Position numbers and translations under genes: made by a program
In this document: positions 22,309-26,679 of the stretch, piece after piece
Layout: each line of letters begins with the position of its first letter
Position numbering within the stretch: the first letter of the stretch is position 1
The notes under the pieces: model-generated
What the model was told of the DNA's origin: nothing
Database searches by the model: none
What the model saw: the letters and a program-made list of their open reading frames with translations, nothing else
DNA from: Nitrososphaerota archaeon
GTDB taxonomy: Archaea > Thermoproteota > Nitrososphaeria > Nitrososphaerales > Nitrosopumilaceae
Direction of reading: 5' to 3'
Length of the DNA: 26,679 nucleotides
Assembly (NCBI GenBank): GCA_028867235.1
Contig: JAGWGS010000002.1
Span: forward strand, 1-26,679

Positions 22309-23657
22309 AGATACCAAGAATTGTTATTGCGGGTGCAACAAGTGGGGTAGGAAAGACATCTATTACTTGTGCAATAATTCATGGAATTCAGAACAAGGGA
22401 TACTCTGTCCAACCCTTTAAGGTTGGGCCTGACTTTATTGATCCCAGTTATTTGACATCTGTCTCAGGCAGGACTGCTCGCAATCTTGATGTCTGGATGA
22501 TGGGTAAAGGAGGAGTTTTGAAAAATTTTGTACAAAACTCACAACAGAATCTATCCATAATTGAGGGCGTCATGGGATACTATGATGGGTTTGATGGCAA
22601 GTCTAGCTATGCAAGCACATATGATGTTGCCAGGATTGTCAAATCAAACGTAATTCTCGTACTTGATGCAAGCAAGGCAGCTCGCTCTATTGCTGCTACT
22701 GCCATGGGGTTTGTAAAATTTGAGAAAAACTCAAGAATCTGCGGTGTTATACTCAACAGAATTGGAAGCAAAAGACATGAAGCATTATGCAGGGATGCTT
22801 TGAAAAAAACTGGGCTGCCAATACTTGGTGTCATTCCAAGAGACAACTCCTTTCAACTAGAATCAAGACACCTTGGGCTAGTTCCAGTACCGGAGAATAA
22901 GGACCTTGAGAAAAAGATCAAGTCTATGGCAACAAATATCTCAAAATTTATTGAAATAGATAAAATAATCAAGATCTCAAAGGATTCTCCTTTATTACCA
23001 AAAGTTTCTTCAAAAGAAAAAAGGAAAACAAAAACAACAATAGCAGTTGCACTAGACGAATCCTTTAATTTCTATTACCAGGGCAACTTGGATGTATTAT
23101 CTGATCTTGGAGCAGAACTTGAGTTTTTCAGTCCTTGTTATGATACCAAAATACCTAGTTGTGATGGTATCTATATTGGAGGTGGATTTCCAGAGGTAAA
23201 AGGATCATTGTTACAAAAAAACCAAACCATGAAAAATCTTATAAAAAAACTTGCTCAGGATGGAATGCCAATTTATGCAGAATGTGGGGGATTGATGTAT
23301 CTTACAAATTCAATACGATACAACTCAGGGAAATTTCAGATGGTTGGACTGTTTGATGCTGTAACTGTAATGGAAAAAAATCTAAAGCTAAACTATACCA
23401 GTGCCAAACCCAAGCCAGGGTCTCCGTTTTCATTGTCTGGTATAATCAAGGGACACGAGTTTCATTATTCTGAAATTGAACTTCTCTCAAGGGACTCTAA
23501 ATTTGCATATGACATGTCATCTGGTATCGGAATCAAGGACAAGAAGGACGGACTTGTTGCATACAATACGCTTGCATCATACATGCATGTACATTTTGCA
23601 GGTTCGTCAATTGCTAATAACTTTGTAAAATCCTGTATGTTGTATTCTAGAAAATAA
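22305..23657 (+). CDS. cbiA: Cobyrinate a,c-diamide synthase
   Basis: CbiA amidates the a and c carboxylates of cobyrinic acid with glutamine and ATP. The 450-residue protein has the N-terminal ATP-binding IAGATSGVGKTS (8-19), VQPFKVGPDFIDP, IIEGVMGYYDGFDG, and a C-terminal glutaminase domain with the nucleophile Cys327 in PIYAECGGLMYL and a GHEFHYSEIE block. Length and domain order are normal. It overlaps the upstream reductase by 4 bp and converges on cbiC with 5 bp between the stops. Confidence 0.94.
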   Translation: MKIPRIVIAGATSGVGKTSITCAIIHGIQNKGYSVQPFKVGPDFIDPSYLTSVSGRTARNLDVWMMGKGGVLKNFVQNSQQNLSIIEGVMGYYDGFDGKSSYASTYDVARIVKSNVILVLDASKAARSIAATAMGFVKFEKNSRICGVILNRIGSKRHEALCRDALKKTGLPILGVIPRDNSFQLESRHLGLVPVPENKDLEKKIKSMATNISKFIEIDKIIKISKDSPLLPKVSSKEKRKTKTTIAVALDESFNFYYQGNLDVLSDLGAELEFFSPCYDTKIPSCDGIYIGGGFPEVKGSLLQKNQTMKNLIKKLAQDGMPIYAECGGLMYLTNSIRYNSGKFQMVGLFDAVTVMEKNLKLNYTSAKPKPGSPFSLSGIIKGHEFHYSEIELLSRDSKFAYDMSSGIGIKDKKDGLVAYNTLASYMHVHFAGSSIANNFVKSCMLYSRK

Positions 23658-23662
23658 GTACC

Positions 23663-24298
23663 TTAAGCAGATCTCTTTGCTATGATTTTGTATAATGCGT
23701 TGACAATTGCTGAGGCGCATGGACTTCCTCCCTTTCTGCCAATGTTTGTTATATGTGGTGTATCAAGAGTACGCAATTCATCCTTTGATTCTATGGCACA
23801 GACAAACCCTACTGGAATGCCAATTACAAGTGCAGGTGATGTTATTCCTTCTTTTATCATCTGTATCACCTCTGTAAGAGCAGTGGGGGCGTTACCTATT
23901 GCTACAACTCCGTGGTCCATCTGTCTTGCTGCAAGTCTCATAGATGTCTGGGCACGTGTCTTGTTGAGTTTTTTTGCCTCCTCTATTACTATGGGATCTG
24001 ATATGTTGCATATGACTTGATTTCCAAACTTTTTCATGTTATCCTTGTTAAAGCCTCCAATTACACCATTGACATCTGTTATGATGTTACAGCCCTTCTG
24101 AAGCGCATCTGTGGCGCTCTTTATTGCATTTTTGTGAAAGACAACCTTGTTTGTTCGCGCAAAATCAAAATCTGCAGTAGAGTGAATTATTCTTTTTACT
24201 ATTGTCCATTCATCTTCTGAATATGGGTGAGAACCAATCTCACTGTCTATTATCTCCATGCTCTTGTCTTCGATGGACTGGCCTTTTTGCGTAATCAT
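23663..24298 (-). CDS. cbiC: Cobalt-precorrin-8 methylmutase
   Basis: The enzyme moves the methyl group from C11 to C12 of the corrin ring, giving cobyrinic acid, the substrate of CbiA. The 211-residue protein has the catalytic His39 in VKRIIHSTADFDFA, the DVNGVIGGFNK segment, RAQTSMRLAA, VVAIGNAPTAL, and GIPVGFVCAIESK followed by GRKGGSPCASAIVNAL. All are typical CbiC/CobH blocks. The start overlaps the cbiX stop by 4 bp and it is the last gene of the minus-strand cbi run. Confidence 0.95.
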   Translation of the reverse strand: MITQKGQSIEDKSMEIIDSEIGSHPYSEDEWTIVKRIIHSTADFDFARTNKVVFHKNAIKSATDALQKGCNIITDVNGVIGGFNKDNMKKFGNQVICNISDPIVIEEAKKLNKTRAQTSMRLAARQMDHGVVAIGNAPTALTEVIQMIKEGITSPALVIGIPVGFVCAIESKDELRTLDTPHITNIGRKGGSPCASAIVNALYKIIAKRSA

Positions 24299-25041
24299 GT
24301 CTCTACCTCTTCTGCCCTCTCAATTATAAGGTCAACAATCTTTTCGTCGGTTCCAATGTGTTGTGTTATCAATATTTGTTTCATCTTGTGTTTTTCTAGT
24401 GCCGGTGTAAGGTCTGTATAGATGTCTCTTTTTACATGTGCTCCTTCGTGCAAAAAGTAAAAGACAACGACAAGTACTTCTGGGTCTCTTTGTTTACATA
24501 TTTTTATTCCCTGCTCTATGTTGGGCTCTTCTATTTCAAGAAAACAATAATCTACATTTCTGTATACCTTGGCAAGCTCGTCTGTTATGTATTTGATTGA
24601 GATCTTGGCATTTGAATCCTTGCTTCCATGGCCAATCACAAGTACATCTACCTTGCTGTTTGACAGCTTGCTTTCTCCCTTTTCAAGTGCTGACTTGATT
24701 CTGTTTTCTACCAGTCTTACAAGGGTCATGTGCATTGACATTGGTTTTGTTACAAGAAACTTGACATCTGTAGTTGCTTGATATTTCATTACTTGAGTCA
24801 CTGCAGCCTTGACCTTTTTTCCAGGATACAAAAAGTATGGAACTATTGTAAGAGAATCTATCTTGTTTTTAAGAGATTCTTTGACTCCTTCTTCAATATA
24901 TGGAGGCCTTACTTCCAAAAAGCAATAATTTGCAAAGACATAATCTCCTTTCTTTTTTACTTGGTTACAGATTACTTCAAGTTCTTGGGCTGCCTCCTGT
25001 TCCTTACTTCCTCTGTCTATAAGTAAGATGCCGCGCTTCAT
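24295..25041 (-). CDS. cbiX: CbiX-type sirohydrochlorin cobaltochelatase, two-lobed
   Basis: CbiX inserts cobalt into sirohydrochlorin, the entry to the cobalt-early pathway. The 248-residue protein is two tandem copies of the small CbiX fold. The C-terminal lobe has VIGHGSKDSN with His138 and FLHEGAHVKRDI with His198 and His202, the expected metal-site residues. The N-terminal lobe aligns as LLIDRGSKEQ and FLYPGKKVKAAV, so Arg10, Tyr72 and Lys76 stand where histidines would be. NYCFLEVRPPYIEEG and DYCFLEIEEPNIEQG show the duplication clearly. It overlaps cbiC and cbiG by 4 bp each. Cobalt specificity is inferred from context. Confidence 0.9.
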   Translation of the reverse strand: MKRGILLIDRGSKEQEAAQELEVICNQVKKKGDYVFANYCFLEVRPPYIEEGVKESLKNKIDSLTIVPYFLYPGKKVKAAVTQVMKYQATTDVKFLVTKPMSMHMTLVRLVENRIKSALEKGESKLSNSKVDVLVIGHGSKDSNAKISIKYITDELAKVYRNVDYCFLEIEEPNIEQGIKICKQRDPEVLVVVFYFLHEGAHVKRDIYTDLTPALEKHKMKQILITQHIGTDEKIVDLIIERAEEVET

Positions 25042-26102
25042 GTATTACTCCTTGCTATTGCAATTGTAAGGTTTGGTGGAAACTTTTGCTTTTGCACTAT
25101 TAATTCTCCGCCTGAGGCCTTGATTGCAGAGGCCTCTGAGACACTTGGGGTACCTTCAAAGCTTTGCACTATTTCTGATGGGTTTGGTATGGTTATTGTA
25201 GACAATTCTGACTTGTCAAAATATACTAGTGGCACATTCATTTCCTTTGATAATTCCTGTAATCCCTTTACGTCCGCTTCCTTTTTAATTGATGCAAACT
25301 TGGCAACAGAGCTGACACTAAGCTTGAACTTGGAGAGGCAGAAATCCATCCCCTCCCTTATGGTCTCCTTTGTGGTGTCCCAGTGAAGCCCTACTCCTAT
25401 TACAAGTGTCTTTGGTCTGTATATCACAGAGCGGTCCTCTAGTTCCTTGCTTTGCAGTGTCTTGTCTGAAATTACAAGAAATCCCTTGCAGTCAGAATTT
25501 ATCATCTCATCAAGGGAATCATAAATATGGACATTTTTTGGAAGCTCTTTTTTTGGAAGCCACCAGTCATTTCTTCCTGCATCTTGAAAGACTCCTATTT
25601 TTTCCTCATTTACCATAAATGCGCTAACCTTTGTTACTGTGGAATTGTCATCTATTGTCCAGCCAAACTCCTTTCCTACCAAATCTACTGCAATTGTCTT
25701 GTTGACATCTGCTGCAGTAGTAATCACAGGTATTGCACCAAGGGTCTTTGCTATTTTTTCTGTCAACTCATTTGCGCCTCCAATATGTCCTGAAAGTGTG
25801 CTGATTACAAATTTGGCAGTGTCATCTATTACTATGACTGCTGGGTCTGTCTTTTTGTCCTTCATATGTGGGGCAACAAGTCTTATCACTGCACCAAGTG
25901 AGAATATGCATACAAGTGAGTCATATCGTTGAAATAATTCCTGAACCTTTGCTGTTGTAGAATCTTCAAACCATTCTATGTCTTGTCCTTCTTTGAAGAA
26001 CTTGGAGGGACAAAATATTTCCCATGTAGAAAAATTATTCTTAAGATGTATTGCTGTCTTTATACCATTTTTTGTTATTGCAACTATTGCTGTCTTGTCC
26101 AC
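25038..26102 (-). CDS. cbiG: CbiG, cobalt-precorrin-5A hydrolase
   Basis: CbiG opens the delta-lactone of cobalt-precorrin-5A and releases acetaldehyde during ring contraction. The 354-residue protein has the N-terminal part (AIVAITKNGIKTAIHL), the core CIFSLGAVIRLVAPHMKDKKTDPAV with VISTLSGHIGGANELTEKIA and IPVITTAADVNKT, and the C-terminal domain starting TLVIGVGLHWDTTKETI, with FASIKKEADVKGL and PSVSEASAIKASGGELIVQK. All three CbiG regions are present. The start is GTG 26102, 12 bp after the cbiD stop; it overlaps cbiX by 4 bp. Confidence 0.94.
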   Translation of the reverse strand: MDKTAIVAITKNGIKTAIHLKNNFSTWEIFCPSKFFKEGQDIEWFEDSTTAKVQELFQRYDSLVCIFSLGAVIRLVAPHMKDKKTDPAVIVIDDTAKFVISTLSGHIGGANELTEKIAKTLGAIPVITTAADVNKTIAVDLVGKEFGWTIDDNSTVTKVSAFMVNEEKIGVFQDAGRNDWWLPKKELPKNVHIYDSLDEMINSDCKGFLVISDKTLQSKELEDRSVIYRPKTLVIGVGLHWDTTKETIREGMDFCLSKFKLSVSSVAKFASIKKEADVKGLQELSKEMNVPLVYFDKSELSTITIPNPSEIVQSFEGTPSVSEASAIKASGGELIVQKQKFPPNLTIAIARSNT

Positions 26103-26114
26103 AATGTTACCTTT

Positions 26115-26679
26115 CTAGGTCTTAAGATATCTGTTACTCTTTGGATATATTCCAATTATCTTTCCGTCAAAATCAAACATTATTACTTCGATCTCAAACT
26201 TGTAGTCTGAATATTTTCCAAGTTGTGTATGTGCTTCTTTGCATATTGCATCAAAATAACCTTGGATTTTGTTCTCGTTTATTATCTCAAATACATGTCG
26301 TGCAGTGTTGGCAGATTTTATTTTGTTAATTGCATCTTGGGATGAACCACATCTTTTTGCAATCTCTGAGAGAAACTCCATGTCCACCTTTGAGCCCTTG
26401 ACATGAGTCTGCTTGACACCCATTGCCATCTTTGCAAGCTTGCCAATAAAGCCTGCAACATGAGCCTTTTTGATGCCTTTTTTTGCACAAACCTGAACGG
26501 TATATCCTGAAAAGTCACCCATCTGGACAAAGCAGTGGTCCGGAAGAGAGATTATCTTTCTTGAATAATCCTCACTTCGTCCTCCTGTTGTAAGTACTAC
26601 AGTATCATCGCCCATTGCTCTTGTCACCTCTATGCTTTGTCTAATTGAGGCTGCAAAAGAAGCAGTAGAATATGGCACC
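26115..26679 (-). CDS. cbiD: CbiD, cobalt-precorrin-5B C1-methyltransferase (C-terminal part)
   Basis: CbiD methylates C1 in the anaerobic corrin pathway. Only the C-terminal 188 or so residues are in the window; the frame runs off the right edge, so the GTG at 26678 is an internal valine codon and not a start. Visible family blocks are PYSTASFAASIRQSIEVTRA, TVVLTTGGRSEDYSRK, FVQMGDFSGYTVQVCAKKG, and KAHVAGFIGKLAKMAMGVKQTH with SKVDMEFL. It is upstream of cbiG with a 12-bp gap; the rest of the cbi operon probably continues to the right. Confidence 0.92.
   Translation of the reverse strand, partial: VPYSTASFAASIRQSIEVTRAMGDDTVVLTTGGRSEDYSRKIISLPDHCFVQMGDFSGYTVQVCAKKGIKKAHVAGFIGKLAKMAMGVKQTHVKGSKVDMEFLSEIAKRCGSSQDAINKIKSANTARHVFEIINENKIQGYFDAICKEAHTQLGKYSDYKFEIEVIMFDFDGKIIGIYPKSNRYLKT

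Noticed and set aside
26102..26114. Cobalamin riboswitch within the cbi genes
   Set aside because: The gaps between cbi genes are overlaps or about 12 bp, too short for any such element, and the region upstream of cbiD is outside the window.
26676..26678. GTG 26678 as the start of cbiD
   Set aside because: The protein begins in the middle of CbiD, within the conserved block before IRQSIEVTRA. The frame simply runs off the window.

Overview
The window is archaeal and most likely from an ammonia-oxidising thaumarchaeon (Nitrososphaerota, Nitrosopumilales type). The evidence is aIF2-alpha and aIF2-gamma, ribosomal protein S6e, Nop10, a two-subunit archaeal primase, an STT3-type oligosaccharyltransferase, a very AT-rich genome, a large secreted protein with Ser/Thr-rich repeats, and a cobalt-early cobalamin cluster. 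Many genes have a TATA-like element about 24-30 nt before the start codon and no Shine-Dalgarno sequence. That is the leaderless-transcript pattern, and I used it to choose several starts (HIT, S6e, aIF2-gamma, STT3, aIF2-alpha and both small zinc proteins).

Layout. 1-3060: 3' part of a large surface/secreted protein that opens with near-identical 69-bp tandem repeats. 3072-5385 (-): endonuclease IV followed by glycyl-tRNA synthetase. 5485-7616 (+): primase large and small subunits, overlapping by 4 bp. 7701-12061 (+): a UPF0182 membrane protein, a class I glutamine amidotransferase and a C39-like/TPR protein. 12062-12924: an accessory pocket with a RelB/RelE-type toxin-antitoxin pair and a stretch that looks like a decayed gene. 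12925-15914: a HIT protein, tRNA-Gly(CCC), two small zinc-knuckle proteins, S6e, aIF2-gamma, and a PIN-domain gene whose frame breaks in a run of nine A. 15940-19403: a UPF0173 metallo-hydrolase and an STT3 oligosaccharyltransferase fused to an extracellular cyclophilin domain. 19433-20390 (-): Nop10 and aIF2-alpha. 20462-26679: the cobalamin region. cobO is on -, a geranylgeranyl-reductase-family gene is coupled to cbiA on +, and cbiC, cbiX, cbiG and cbiD (cut by the window edge) are on -, converging on cbiA.

How the genes fit together. The translation genes (aIF2-alpha, aIF2-gamma, S6e, GlyRS, tRNA-Gly) and rRNA-maturation genes (Nop10, PIN) are housekeeping. STT3 would N-glycosylate secreted proteins, and the repeat protein at the left edge, rich in N-x-S/T sequons, is a plausible but unproven client. 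The cbi genes cover cobalt insertion, ring contraction and opening (CbiG), C1 methylation (CbiD), methyl migration (CbiC), a,c-amidation (CbiA) and adenosylation (CobO).

The points most worth a second look are the STT3-cyclophilin fusion, a Lys where the second acidic STT3 motif normally has Asp, the PIN frame break, the toxin-antitoxin pair with its 48-residue antitoxin, one TATA element apparently serving tRNA-Gly and a divergent zinc-protein gene, and a two-lobed CbiX whose N-terminal lobe has lost its catalytic histidines.
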